Source of the DNA: Owenia fusiformis
Taxonomy: Eukaryota > Annelida > Polychaeta > Sabellida > Oweniidae
DNA length: 64,000 nucleotides
Direction of reading: 5' to 3'
NCBI GenBank assembly: GCA_903813345.2
Contig: CAIIXF020000011.1
Location: 17,407,754-17,471,753 of the forward strand
The notes beneath the pieces were generated by a model, which made no database searches, was not told the DNA's origin, and saw only the letters and a program-made list of their open reading frames with translations. The position numbers were made by a program, and so were the translations under genes. Of the stretch, positions 25,701 to 35,899 are shown one piece after another. Position 1 is the stretch's first letter, and the number at the start of each line of letters is the position of its first letter.

Positions 25701-27500
25701 GGCCTAGGACTAATTCTTTATTAAATCCTTGTCATTTTTGTTTTATTATCCAATCAAAAAATATACAAAAAGCTACTGATTGTGCCTTTACGGAACTCAC
25801 AAGCCGAATCACTAGAAATCTGCAAGGACATTGAACTCTGCCGATCATAAGTATTGATAATTATGAAAAAGGGCATGCTTTCACTTTCAAGGATGAATGA
25901 ACCTGTGCTTGTGGTCTGTATCTCACGGTCTGTAACACTGGGCATACCCCTAATCATAATAGACAGGGACGTGAAGTTGAAGCAACAGAACGAATGCTGG
26001 GAATTTAGTGGTATAAAAAGCGTGTGAACGTGGTCAATAGTAGCTCTTAAAAAGTGTGTCTTTTCAAAACATTCTCAAAGAATTAACCACGCTTAATCAC
26101 AGGGATTATGAGCTTAATCGCAGGGATTACGCTTCTTTAGGCGAATCTAGATATTTACGCCTTTGGCGACACCTGTGTTTGTCTAATAGGTGACTTTATA
26201 ATGGCAACAACTCGCAAAAACGTAGGATGTGTTTTTGAAATCACAGTTGTAAAGCTGTGCTTTTCTAGACATTATATTGCTAAATAGAATATGAATGCAA
26301 CATTGAAGATCAAAGTGTTATGATTGTGTTTCTATTTTGTTTCCGACATCTTGTATCGTCAAATATTGATTTTACTGAGTCTCTATCGTGTATGCCTTCA
26401 TCTTGGTATCTAATACTATCTATTCTTTAGCCCACACATAAAATACATAATGATCAATCACTTAATGACTAGAGTACGACATGACTTGGTATAGATTCAA
26501 ATCCAATGTGCTGGGTTTGAAACCTAAACAGTAACTGTTTTAATTCTAGAAATAAATCTCGTTCATGAGAGGTACGTAACTTTTTGGAAATTATAACCCG
26601 AAGAAATATTTACTCCATGGGCAGTGTCAGGGATGTAAATGTTATCTTGCTCTTTGAAGTGAATTGAAACAAAGTACGTAGTAATGTATCCCTGTTTTAA
26701 TTATTTTCTTACTTGAATCTTTAAAGATTTTATTCAATTTGATATCTGAAAAGAACTCATATTGCAATTTGAAACAACTAGCCAGATACTGATTTGATTA
26801 ACGTATATATCCATTTCTATCGATGGTACTTTTTTTTTAAAAAATAGTTTAAAAATTCCGTTTGATAACGACCATACAGCCAGATTTTTTAATGGGAAAG
26901 TGCTCGTTATAATTTCGTATTCAGTTTCATGTGAAATGTACCGTGCATGATTTCTTGAAATAACACTGTCACACGTTACGTTATCCAGATCAAACCTGCT
27001 GAAGTAAAAACTCCTTGAAAAGTGTCATGGATAAACTTGAGATATTCGCAACGTTCGTATTTTTGGTGGTTTGAAAAGTTAGCTTCTTATTCTGGGATAC
27101 TTTTGCATCATTGTGTTTGCAAATATTTTTGTGTCCCGTTGCGGCAATCTGTTATCGTAGATTATCGTTAACAGTTGATTGCCGAACTGGGATTCTGACA
27201 CTGCCCCTAACCCCTGAACCCCATCTCAATCATTCCCTGCTCTCATTATCATCTGCAAAAGGGAGTATTCTGAGATACACGATAACAGTCACAATACAAT
27301 GCATTTCCCCACCACCAAGGTTCTCTTAGAACAAAATAGTGTCATACTTTGAAAGTTCTTTTGTTTATTTTTATGATAAATGGATTTCTAAATAGACATA
27401 TTCAGCAATGTATTGTTTGAGACTCAAAGAACCCAAACAGTCTGTCTAAGATTGAAGACGTATCGGGTCAAAAAATTAACGTCATTAAAACCATCTTGCA
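22776..27500. other. Intergenic; a GC-richer patch and two motif clusters, no confirmed gene
   Basis: A relatively GC-rich block lies at 22880-23060, with opposing open frames. There is a hairpin around an ETS core at 23910-23939 and a cluster of homeodomain/SOX/forkhead-like words at 24190-24400. These are taken up as findings. No domain or complete exon structure was identified. Confidence 0.35.
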
Positions 27501-27526
27501 GAGGAATATGAAATGTGTTATTTCAA

Positions 27527-28164
27527 TTATATAATTTCGTGTTCGGAATAGTTGATAGACGTGTAAGTGTACGTAATAGTGGGTGTTCCAAACAACGGAA
27601 CTGCAGAAGGAATGAAACTAAGTTCTAACAAGGCATTATGCATAATGTCATCACACCTACCATTTGTTACAGGCGCCGACCGCCGAACGCCAACCGCCGA
27701 ACACCACGCCACAAATAAAGTTGAAGACCTATGTAGTAAAATGTCACGACTGACACTTTTGATGGTGACATAAAAATAAAATGACAGTCTTGTATGATTG
27801 AAACGTAGCCCGAAACGTGGTAGCAGCAAACCGTTGGATGAACCTAGCAGCAAACATAAAATAAGGACGTCAAAATGTTCTATAAAAACAAAGAACGTAT
27901 GATGATCATTTTTAGATTCTTTAGTTATATTTAGATTGAGCAATAAATGATAAATGTCAACATGCATGATCTTGATGAAAGTCCTGCCCTGTTGGTGATA
28001 CGTATCGCATCTCCTTCCTTGCACATGTAATCTAAAATGCTCCCCTCCATGCCATTGTGAATGAATGATTGACCCGACAATGACAAGGGAACAGTTTGAC
28101 CACCCTCGTGTAAACTACTCATCTTTCCCTTGGAATTAAAGGGCCCTAATTTTATCACAATCAA
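27527..28164 (-). other. Overlapping long open frames, unknown, unproven
   Basis: A 165-codon minus-strand frame (28024 to 27527) overlaps a 77-codon minus-strand frame (28164 to 27931) in another phase. Neither contains a domain I recognise, a signal peptide or a clear transmembrane pattern. The block is less AT-rich than its surroundings and includes the palindrome ATTATGCATAAT (near 27636) and a CCGCCGAACGCCAACCGCCG tract near 27680. It may be an unrecognised exon or conserved non-coding DNA. The 165-codon length is only mildly surprising by chance in 64 kb. Confidence 0.2.
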
Positions 28165-29500
28165 TCATGAAATCTTGACATTGCAGACAATGAAGAAATC
28201 ATTGAATTGACTGTGTCAGTCGAAGAACCAAATCACACAATACTGTTACTTAATGCTGGAAATTCTATAGAATTAAGATCATATAAAATTAGATGAATAC
28301 TTCAAAGTGTAAACCATATCTTTGGAAATTATAAGTCGTTTAAGAAAACAAGATGAATGGCGCAGTTGACCACATCACGAAATAGAAGATAAAAATATCG
28401 TGCAATTATAATGAAAGCCATTTTCCATTCAAGTGAAAGAATAAAAATGGTGGTGTGGTTGCGATGAGTAGCCCGTAACCGGAATTACGAGGATTATCGC
28501 AAGCTACTGAATGAATGATTGTTTTTATCTTCTGTCTGTGTTTAGTCTTCATTAGCAAGATTAGACCCATTAGGTGCTACGATATGAGTTTATAATAGAA
28601 CAGGGATGACATTTCATTATAGCCTTTAAATCAAACAATTTATCAATTTCAGGTTCTTCCACAAATGACCGTTGAATGTCATCAAAGAGCGGAACTTGTC
28701 TCACAAACTATTTATAGCTCGTTTATCTGGCGCATGGGGGCTCAACGTTGTGAAATGCTATAATGTCAAAAAGCCCATCAATTTATATGCATAAGGTCAA
28801 TATTTGAGAGGTTATGCCATGCACATGTTTTAAGACAAAACGTGTAGCTTACGTGAATGTGTAGAATTATATGGTCCTCAGGGAATCCCATTCTCAGTAT
28901 TAACTTGTCTTGAGTATAAAGGTTTACAATGGAAAACAATTGTAATAAGGTCCCTGAAAACCAGAGCTCAATTGAGAGGGAGACATTAATCCCTTTGGCT
29001 CAAAATGTTACACGCTCACGAACACGTTCTCTTAAAACGCAGCTTAGTCCCCTATTAACTTAGTAAGTCATGATGTGCTCGAAAATAAATAAAATAAAAA
29101 CTTGGACAAATGTGACAACATCTTCCGATCACAGGGCTTCAAAATCCAGAATATATATTCTTTCTTTTTACGGGGGGAAGGAGGAGGTACGGATTCTGGA
29201 TACTAATTAGGAGGAGGATGTGACAAGGAAACGCAATGTTTGACAACGCTTGTCAAACTTTGTTTCCTAGTTATTTTAGCTTGCTTGAAAGGCACAGTGG
29301 CCATGATGAAAGAAGTCAAAAAATGAGCTCAGTGAGCTGCAATTTTATATTTCATTTTTGTCAGCTACTTCGGTTTTCCCCAATACCATACATGTTTATG
29401 TTCCCTTTTTATAGATATGCCTTATTTGTGCTCCAATTAATTGTAATGGTATTGATATTGAAATAAATTGTTCAATATGCAAATATGCCCCTCACTTTTG
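28165..29500. other. Intergenic upstream of UTP11, nothing recognised
   Basis: AT-rich DNA with only short open frames, including a 76-codon frame at 29236-29466 that has no recognisable domain. Confidence 0.35.
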
Positions 29501-29519
29501 AAACTTGAATGATTTTGTG

Positions 29520-29990
29520 TGGTCATGGGGCAAGAAGGGCCCCCGTGAGGCAAGAAAGGCCGTATTAGAAACCTTTGAATTGTAGGTTTTACCTTCGGTT
29601 ACAGAAGTGGGACAAAAAGGGCCACTTTTTGGGGAAAGTGCAGCCGATTGAATCTGGCGCCTATTTGAAACAAAATGAGCGGGGAATAAGGTCGTTGGCA
29701 TGATGATCCCATCTCGGAATAATATCAGGCGATACCTTAAAACAATAAAATAAACTTGGTGGTCCGTCTTGCCCCGCAGCGGCCCTTCTTACCCCGCCGC
29801 GGCTGTCCCCTAATGTCTCGTTTTGCCTACCCCCATAAATCACGGTGGGGTCGAATTGGCGTTTTTTCTGATATTTTATCATTCTTGTGGAGAATTGGCA
29901 CTAGAATATTAAAAAAATTAAAAAAACGCCAATTCGACCCCACCGTGATTTATGGGGGTAGTTTTGCCCCTGGGTCTTTCCATATTTGTA
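29520..29990. repeat. Older GC-rich repeat with GGGCAAGAAGGGCC / GGCCCTTCTTACCCC blocks
   Basis: GGGGCAAGAAGGGCCC near 29526 and the loosely inverted CTTGCCCCGCAGCGGCCC near 29769 suggest an old inverted-repeat element. The 133-bp MITE at 29828-29960 later inserted into it: joining the two MITE flanks gives continuous sequence through a single GTTTTGCC. The boundaries are approximate. Confidence 0.4.
29820..29968. mobile_element. 133-bp MITE, perfect 40-bp TIRs, 8-bp duplication
   Basis: Bases 29828-29867 and 29921-29960 are exact reverse complements over 40 bp, starting TACCCCCATAAATCA. They flank a 53-bp AT-rich centre. GTTTTGCC occurs directly outside both ends (29820-29827 and 29961-29968), giving an 8-bp target duplication. 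An 8-bp duplication fits hAT-type (also P- or Merlin-type) elements. There is no coding capacity. The perfect arms imply recent insertion or maintenance. It lies about 290 bp upstream of the UTP11 start codon. Confidence 0.85.
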
Positions 29991-30082
29991 AACAATATCA
30001 AAAACTAGCAGAAAAATGCTCTGGTAGCCAGCCCTAAGGGTAATACAACCATAGTATATAGTGAGCCTGGGGATCGTCAGAT

Positions 30083-30252
30083 TATAAAAGAATGAGGCCA
30101 ACGCTCGACCTTTTTTCAACACTTCAGTTTCGGTTTCGATTTTTAAGAGCTCTTCATAGCTCTTCTGAAAGGAGTTAATTTTGTACCGGAAGTAAAAAAG
30201 TAACGTGGAAATATTTTTTGACACTGAAATAGCTGTTTTGAACCTTTTCAGA
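30083..30252 (+). promoter_or_regulatory. UTP11: Probable UTP11 promoter/5' UTR with ETS site
   Basis: ACCGGAAGT at 30185-30193 is a full ETS-family (GABPA/ELK-type) consensus, about 60 bp before the start codon. This is a common arrangement at housekeeping and ribosome-biogenesis promoters. A TATAAAAG word lies at 30083-30090, and which site governs initiation is unknown. The bases immediately before the ATG (AACCTTTTCAG|A) also fit a splice acceptor, so the transcript may begin in an upstream untranslated exon. Confidence 0.5.
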
Positions 30253-30312
30253 ATGTCTTCATTCAAAAATGCAGCTAAAAGTCGACAACATGTGCACAGG
30301 GAACGGCCTCAG
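30253..30312 (+). CDS. UTP11: UTP11 exon 1 (residues 1-20), U3 snoRNA-associated protein 11
   Basis: UTP11 is a nucleolar component of the small-subunit processome. It binds with U3 snoRNA on the pre-18S rRNA and is needed for early pre-rRNA cleavage. This exon encodes M-S-S-F-K-N-A-A-K-S-R-Q-H-V-H-R-E-R-P-Q, which closely matches the family N-terminus (F-x-x-A-A-K-S-R-Q-x-x-H-R-E-R). The ATG is the only one in frame here, and the family start lies at the same distance from the A-A-K-S-R-Q block, so the start is well supported. The exon is 60 nt and ends in phase 0 at CAG|GTATGG. The basic character fits RNA contact. The promoter region lies immediately upstream. Confidence 0.93.
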
Positions 30313-30534
30313 GTATGGAGTATTTACATATGTTAGATAAAGAACCGTTGAAGTCAGAAATTAAAATTTTAAAATATTACATTTTTTCACTCACTGACTT
30401 TTTTGATTTCATTTCGCAACCTAGATTATAATCTTTCACAATCGCATGTTTATTCACGCTGAGGCTTTGATGATAATTCTATGTGCTAGACTATCATATC
30501 TCTGACATATTTTCATAAAATCCCATCACTTTCA

Positions 30535-30915
30535 CTAGAGTCCATTTCACTGCTTCATTGCGTCAGTAGAACGGCAAAAATAAGAAATTGTGCAATAATA
30601 TATGGAAAAGTATATTCATAATATACATGAATGACATTTGTATATTTCAGATTTTTTAGTTTTTTTGTGCAATAAGCCTGTGCCATCTTGTAATTTGAAG
30701 AATTTCAGCCATGCTAATTTTATTGAAAATAACATGGCAGAGAAGCATCCAAATAGGCCACACACTTTATAAGCCAAACTAGAAGCAATCCAAGATATAC
30801 AAATGTCATTCATGTACAATAGGAATATATTTTCCATATATTATTGCAAAATGATATTTTGATTTCTTATTTTTTAGCTTTTACTGACGCAGTTAAACAG
30901 TGAAATGGACTCTAG
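30535..30915. mobile_element. MITE in UTP11 intron 1, CTAG-flanked, ~115-bp inverted ends
   Basis: CTAG then AGTCCATTTCACTG at 30535-30552 is mirrored by CAGTGAAATGGACT then CTAG at 30898-30915. The similarity continues inward for roughly 115 bp on each side (for example GTGCAATAATATATGGAAAA against TTTTCCATATATTATTGCAA), with some divergence. CTAG at both ends may be a 4-bp target duplication or part of the palindrome. No transposase is present. The open frame at 30616-30837 (-) lies inside the repeat and is not a gene. It sits wholly in intron 1. Confidence 0.75.
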
Positions 30916-31681
30916 ACTTTATCAATAGGCAGGCAGGAGGCAATGTGGTCCATCTAGGTTATTGTCGGACTAATGGCTCCATTGAATGTGACTTGTCCGC
31001 AAAATACCTAGATGATTTCAATAGGAAATCCTTGTTTTTGAGATGACTTTGCCTTTCTAACTTCCCATCTAAGACCTAATATATTACCAACATTGATGAT
31101 CTCTATTATTTTGTAATGAGGTCGTAGATCATCACTTTCCACGCTCTGATATATTCATACACATAGACATGAATTACTAGTAAAATTTACCACTTATATG
31201 TACCTTCTATCACCAAATATTTCATATCTTATTGATTGGACGATTCTAGAAAGTATCAGGGAACTTGTGTGATTCATATTATGTTTGGCTAAGCAACAAA
31301 TGTGTTGCCTCTTGTATGCACTTCTATCACGTTAGTTTTGAAACATGGTCTCAAATTTAAGATGCCCGGAACCCTCAAAATAACATGAGGGTACAGCTTT
31401 ACCTTTAGCATGGTGCCTTATCTTAAAGCATATTTTTATCCTACGTGACTGACTTATTTTTCAAAGAGTGCAAAAAATGATATGCCTTGATTAAATAATT
31501 AATATCTCAATAACTACTGAATGAATCTGGATAAAATTTTCACAAAGGGAAGATACACTGGCCTGGCTCATGAAAAAAATGTTCTCATGAATTTTTTCGT
31601 ACATAAACACGACTGGGCATAAATATACCATGAATACCTTTTATATGATTTACCTTTTAAAATAGTATGTATCTTTTTCAG

Positions 31682-31743
31682 CTTGAAAGTCGCAAACATC
31701 TTGGTCATTTGGAGAGGAAGAAAGACTACAAGCTTAGAGCAGA
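31682..31743 (+). CDS. UTP11: UTP11 exon 2 (residues 21-41, last codon split)
   Basis: The acceptor TATCTTTTTCAG|CTT and donor AGA|GTAAGA bound a 62-nt exon that enters in phase 0 and leaves in phase 2. It encodes L-E-S-R-K-H-L-G-H-L-E-R-K-K-D-Y-K-L-R-A plus two bases of a Glu codon. This is the most recognisable UTP11 block (R-K-H-L-G-x-L-E-K-K-K-D-Y-K-L-R-A). Residues between exon 1 and this exon run on without gap. The GATATC-rich foldback repeat at 31746-32085 begins within a few bases of this exon's donor site. Confidence 0.93.
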
Positions 31744-31745
31744 GT

Positions 31746-32085
31746 AAGATATTTATAGGATATCCTTTGATTTTGAGGAATATCATTTTTATCTTCGAGG
31801 TGATATTGATATCTGCACAAGAGAGTGAAGCGAACGAGTGCATATATCAATATCACAGAGTAGATTAAAATGATATTCTGAAAAAATCATAGGATGTTCT
31901 TATTATCCTACACTTACTAGTAGTGTACAAATTGGTATAATATGATTGAAAAATAAAATGTATGGAGTTCAAATAGTTAAATTTCGCGGGAAATCAACAA
32001 GCGATGTATATCGTCAAAATGTCTTCCGCATATTGCTTTTCCGGAGTATATCGTCACGACCATTCAGATATCTACAATATTCTTT
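31746..32085 (+). mobile_element. GATATC-rich foldback element, copy 1 (abuts exon 2 donor)
   Basis: The reverse complement of 56400-56776 matches this segment block by block: ATATTTATAGGATATCCT, GAGGAATATCATTTTTATC, AGTGAAGCGAACGAGTGCAT, AGATTAAAATGATATTCTG, TATTATCCTACACTTAC, GCGGGAAATCAACAAGCG and CCGGAGTATATCGTCACGA. Both copies contain internal inverted repeats. This copy starts about 3 bp after the exon 2/intron 2 boundary. It carries TTTCGCGGGAAA (31982-31993), an E2F-type consensus. The 61-91-codon frames around it are shadows. Confidence 0.75.
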
Positions 32086-32089
32086 ATTT

Positions 32090-32805
32090 AGAAGATATTC
32101 TTTTAATTTCTTGTTCTTTTTGGTCCATGCCAACAGAAATCCCGTAGATGTTAGGAAATGATGGCTTAGAAATATCTGATAGTGCCATCTATCCCTTGAA
32201 AATCTATGAGTGAAATGACAGAGTATCTGATTTGGGAAATTCGGGGCCCTGCAATGTGGAGGTTACTAGGGGACCCACGGTACATTATCTTTAAATTCGA
32301 TATGAGCAACGGTATTTATCTCACATAGCGATACAAACGATACCAGCAATTTAACAGCGTAACAAATATTTTTATTTTTTAAAAATATATGGGTAAACAA
32401 GACATTAGAATGCCAAATGTACCAACCACCAAATTTCGAACTCATGGAACAGTATGAAACTACAGTATTAATGTCCTCATTTAACACTATTGTCCACTAT
32501 TGTCCGGTGTCCATCCATGATTTATATTTTCATTTCACAAGTTTTTTCATTAAACAAAACCTGATATCCTATACTGGAGGTACATTCTATGCCAGATTAC
32601 ACAGGGAAAATAATAAAATGGGTTCTTTCTGTTTTGGGAGTTTAAAAACGATACAGAAATTTAACTGATATTCAAGTTGAGTATCGATATGCTCGTATCG
32701 TTCCTCGAGCAATCGCAAGACCCCTAGATGTTACCCTATGTTCACATTCACGTAAATGATGGGTTTCGAGGTATATGTGGGTCAATGGAATTGTAATATT
32801 GAGAT
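32090..32805. other. UTP11 intron 2, non-repeat stretch
   Basis: Intronic AT-rich DNA with short opposing open frames (32266-32668) and no recognisable domain or repeat. Confidence 0.4.
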
Positions 32806-32809
32806 AAAG

Positions 32810-33530
32810 GATATTGCAGTCTAGGAATCTGTGGCATGTCCATTTGGATATTGCAGTTTAGGAATTTTTGGTATGACCATTCGGATATTGGAGTTTAAGA
32901 ATCTGGTATGGACATTTGGATATTGCAGTTTAGGAGTCTTTGGAATGGCCAATCGGATATTGCAGTTTAGAAATCTTTGATGCTATTTGGACATTGCTGT
33001 TAAAAAATCTATGGTATCGTCATTTGAATCTTTGGTGTGGGTATTTGGATATTGCAGTTTAGGAATCCTTGGTATTGTTGTTGGATATTGCAGTTTAGGA
33101 ATCTTTTATATGGGCATTTGGATATTGCAGTTTAGGAATCTTTGGTATGGGCATTTGAATATTGCAGTTTAGTAATCTTTGGTATGGCAATTTTGATATT
33201 GCAGTTCAGTAATCTTTGGTATGACCATTCAGATATTGCAGTTTATGAAACTTTAGTATGACCATTTGGATATTGCAGTTGAAGGAATCTTTAGTATGGT
33301 CATTTGGATATTGCAGTTTAGGAATATTTGATATTGCCATTTTGATATTTCAGTTTTGGAAATTTTGGTATTGCCACTTGAATATTACAGTTTAAGAATC
33401 TTAGGTATGGGCATTTGGATATTGCAGTTTAGTAATCCTTGGAATAGTTGTTGAATATTGCAGTTTAGGAATCTTTGGTATGGGCATTTGGATATTGCAG
33501 TTTAGTAATCTTTGGTATGACCATATGGAA
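32810..33530 (+). repeat. 37-bp minisatellite in UTP11 intron 2
   Basis: About 19 diverged copies of a 37-bp unit containing GATATTGCAGTTTAGGAATC followed by TTTGGTATGGGCATTTG. Copies vary by substitutions and small indels, and the middle of the array is the most regular. No protein-coding role is suggested. Confidence 0.92.
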
Positions 33531-34149
33531 ATCCCAATTTCAAACCGTCTACCTACTCTTAGCAACACCTGAATTGGAAAGAAAAAACCAAAATAGTCTA
33601 CTTAACTTGTAATTAATTCAATCCATAACTTCCATAAAAAGATCAGCTTTATCTATCCTTTGATGCCTTTATAGATTATTCTTTACTTAGCTATGATGTG
33701 TCACGCCCATCCATAAACTGACCTGACATCAAGCAGAAAATCACGAAATCAAGGTTCAACGCCCTGGAATTACGGAAAAACAATCACAAATACATGCTTA
33801 CAATGCTATAATACATCAAGAAACCCGAGAACATTGTCATATTGTGTTTGAGTTTCAGAAAATTTATATGAAGCACACATTACGAGGGAATGAGTTCTAA
33901 CCAGGGTGGTGCTATTTGTTTTGCATTCATCGTCATTAATTACTCCTCAGCAGTTGTGTACAACATATGTCAATTTGTTTGGAATACTTTTATAGCCATT
34001 TATGGAAATTAATATTAAGCTGTCCAAGTAAAACCTGCGTTTTCAGATTGTAAAAGCTATGGAATAAATCAAGTTGGCTTTTATAGGGATTAGTGAAATG
34101 ACAGTTTAAATTGATGAACATTTACAATCAGAACATTTGATTTTTTTAA

Positions 34150-34812
34150 TGAAATAAGTGTATAGCTTTGTACATACATGTTGTGTTCTTGGTAATTGCA
34201 TTTTATTAGAAAGATTGTTCCAAGAATGTGAATAAGTGTATGTACAGTATAGCTTTGTACATACATGTTGTGTTCTTGGTAATTGCATTTTATTAGAAAG
34301 ATTGTTCCAGGAATGTGAATAAGTGTCAGTATAGCTTTGTACATACATGTTGTGTTCTTGGTAATTGCATTTTATTAGAAAGATTGTTCCAGGAATGTGA
34401 ATAAGTGTATGAACAGTATAGCTTTGTACATACATGTTGTGTTCTTGGTGATTGCATTTTATTAGAAAGATTGTTCCAAGAATGTGAATAAGTGTATGTA
34501 CAGTATAGCTTTGTACATACATGTTGTGATCTTGGTAATTGCATTTTATTAAAAAGATTGTTCCAGGAATGTGAATAAGTGTATGTACAGTATAGCCTTG
34601 TACATACATGTTGTGATCTTGGTAATTGCATTTTATTAGAAAGATTGTTCCAGGAATGTGAATAAGTGTATGTACAGTATAGCTTTGTACATACATGTTG
34701 TGTTCTTGGTAATTGCATTTTATTAGAAAGATTGTTCCAGGAATGTGAATAAGTATATGTACAGTATAGCTTCGTACATACATGTTGTGATCTTGATAAT
34801 TGCATTTTATTA
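34150..34812 (+). repeat. 87-bp satellite A in UTP11 intron 2 (~7.5 copies)
   Basis: TAGCTTTGTACATACATG recurs at 34163, 34250, 34332, 34419 and onward at 87-bp spacing (one unit lacks 5 bp). Each unit contains CTTGGTAATTGCATTTTATT and AGATTGTTCCAGGAATGTG. Decayed partial units follow at about 34815-34980. Because 87 is divisible by 3, minus-strand frames of 225 and 159 codons stay open across the array as 29-residue repeats in two phases. I read these as a by-product of the period, not a repeat protein. Confidence 0.93.
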
Positions 34813-35067
34813 TTCCATTGTAAGGATTGTTTCTGATGTATTGGTGAAATCTCTGATGTCTTACCCTTTTAAAAGTGTCAAGTTTTGTCTCCTGCTCTTC
34901 ATATAACTGACAAACCTTGGTGTTGTTCTTGGTTATTGCATTTTATTATTCCATCGTAAGGGTTGTTTCTGAAGTGTTGACTCTGTGCCTCATGTCATAC
35001 TGTTGAACATTTTCACATACAATGTATAAGCCATTAGATTCTGTGATGTCCCTGTTCTGATGTTCCT

Positions 35068-35137
35068 CTCGTAGATAGTAGATGGTAGAACAATAGCACA
35101 GAAATCGAGGGCCGTGGGTTCGATTCCTACTGGGGTC
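35068..35137 (+). repeat. tRNA-derived SINE head / tRNA-like pseudogene
   Basis: GGTTCGATTCC at 35117-35127 is a full RNA polymerase III B box. GTGGG-TTCGATT-CCTAC (35114-35130) forms a proper T arm, followed by TGGGGTC and a T run. Upstream, TAGATAGTAGATGGTAGAAC resembles a decayed A box/D arm (TAGCTCAGTGGTAGAGC in functional tRNAs). The 5' acceptor strand does not pair with the 3' strand, so this is not a functional tRNA gene. A SINE head or tRNA pseudogene fits best. Confidence 0.6.
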
Positions 35138-35670
35138 TTTTTCACATCAGCCCTTAGCACAGGATTTGATTATGTGTTTTCATTAGCCAATATGATATAA
35201 TGTTAATCGTAAAATCGTATTATACTATGCATGGAATTCAAAATATTCTAACAAAAGGCCGTTCAAAAACATCTTTCACAGTTGATTGAAAAAATTAATT
35301 TTGCTGATTTGGGGAATTTAGACTAGCATAATAGTCGCAAAGTGGTTTAAACTTTGCAGAGGTCCTTCCAGTATGTACATTTATTGTGTTATTAGCAGCA
35401 TTTGCTTAAATTACAAACATTCCAATTTTTTAACTCTCTCAAGGCACCCATTATATCAATTAAGCAGTGTTAATACTGTTTGTGTAGAGATAGATAAATT
35501 GCTTTGGACCTATTCCATTTTCACAATTGAACAATTAAGAGAATATTCAGCCAGTTCTGTGGCAGTAAATAGTAATCATTTCAATAGACTTGGGTTCACT
35601 TTATCTATAAACTGCGTCCTGAAACTCTTGTTTTCCACCAAATCTCTTATTCATGTTAATTTTTCCAGCC

Positions 35671-35841
35671 AGGCCCTTAGTTGGCTTTTGCCAAGGGGAG
35701 GGGGGGGGGTCACTTTTCAAAAAATCAAGAGGGGTCACATTTGACAACCTTGGCCCAAAATCACTTGAAAAGTGCTCAAAATGGTGAAAAACTGCATGAT
35801 TTTGAAATAATTTTTGTCCAGGAGGGGGTTCGCCTGTTTGT
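35671..35841 (+). repeat. Dispersed G-run repeat, copy 2 (UTP11 intron 2)
   Basis: AGGCCCTTAG, a CCAAGGGG block with a run of ten G, TCACTTTTCAAAAAATC, CACATTTGACAACCTTGGCC and AGTGCTCAAAATGGTGAAAA are in the same order as the copies at 16971, 63182 and 63351. The two overlapping frames here (35601-35887) are repeat shadows. Confidence 0.85.
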
Positions 35842-35899
35842 AAACCTTCTATGTACTTGTTCATTGTCGATGTTCTCCATTATTTAGTATTGGTGAGTC

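Noticed and set aside
32810-33530. CRISPR-like array (regular 37-bp spacing)
   Set aside because: The units are contiguous diverged minisatellite copies without unique spacers, and the genome is eukaryotic.
34106-34805. Repeat protein encoded by satellite A (225 and 159 codons)
   Set aside because: The frames follow from an 87-bp period divisible by three, run antisense to UTP11 in an intron, and exist in two phases at once.
35068-35137. Functional tRNA gene
   Set aside because: The T arm and B box are good, but the acceptor stem does not pair and the D arm/A box is decayed.
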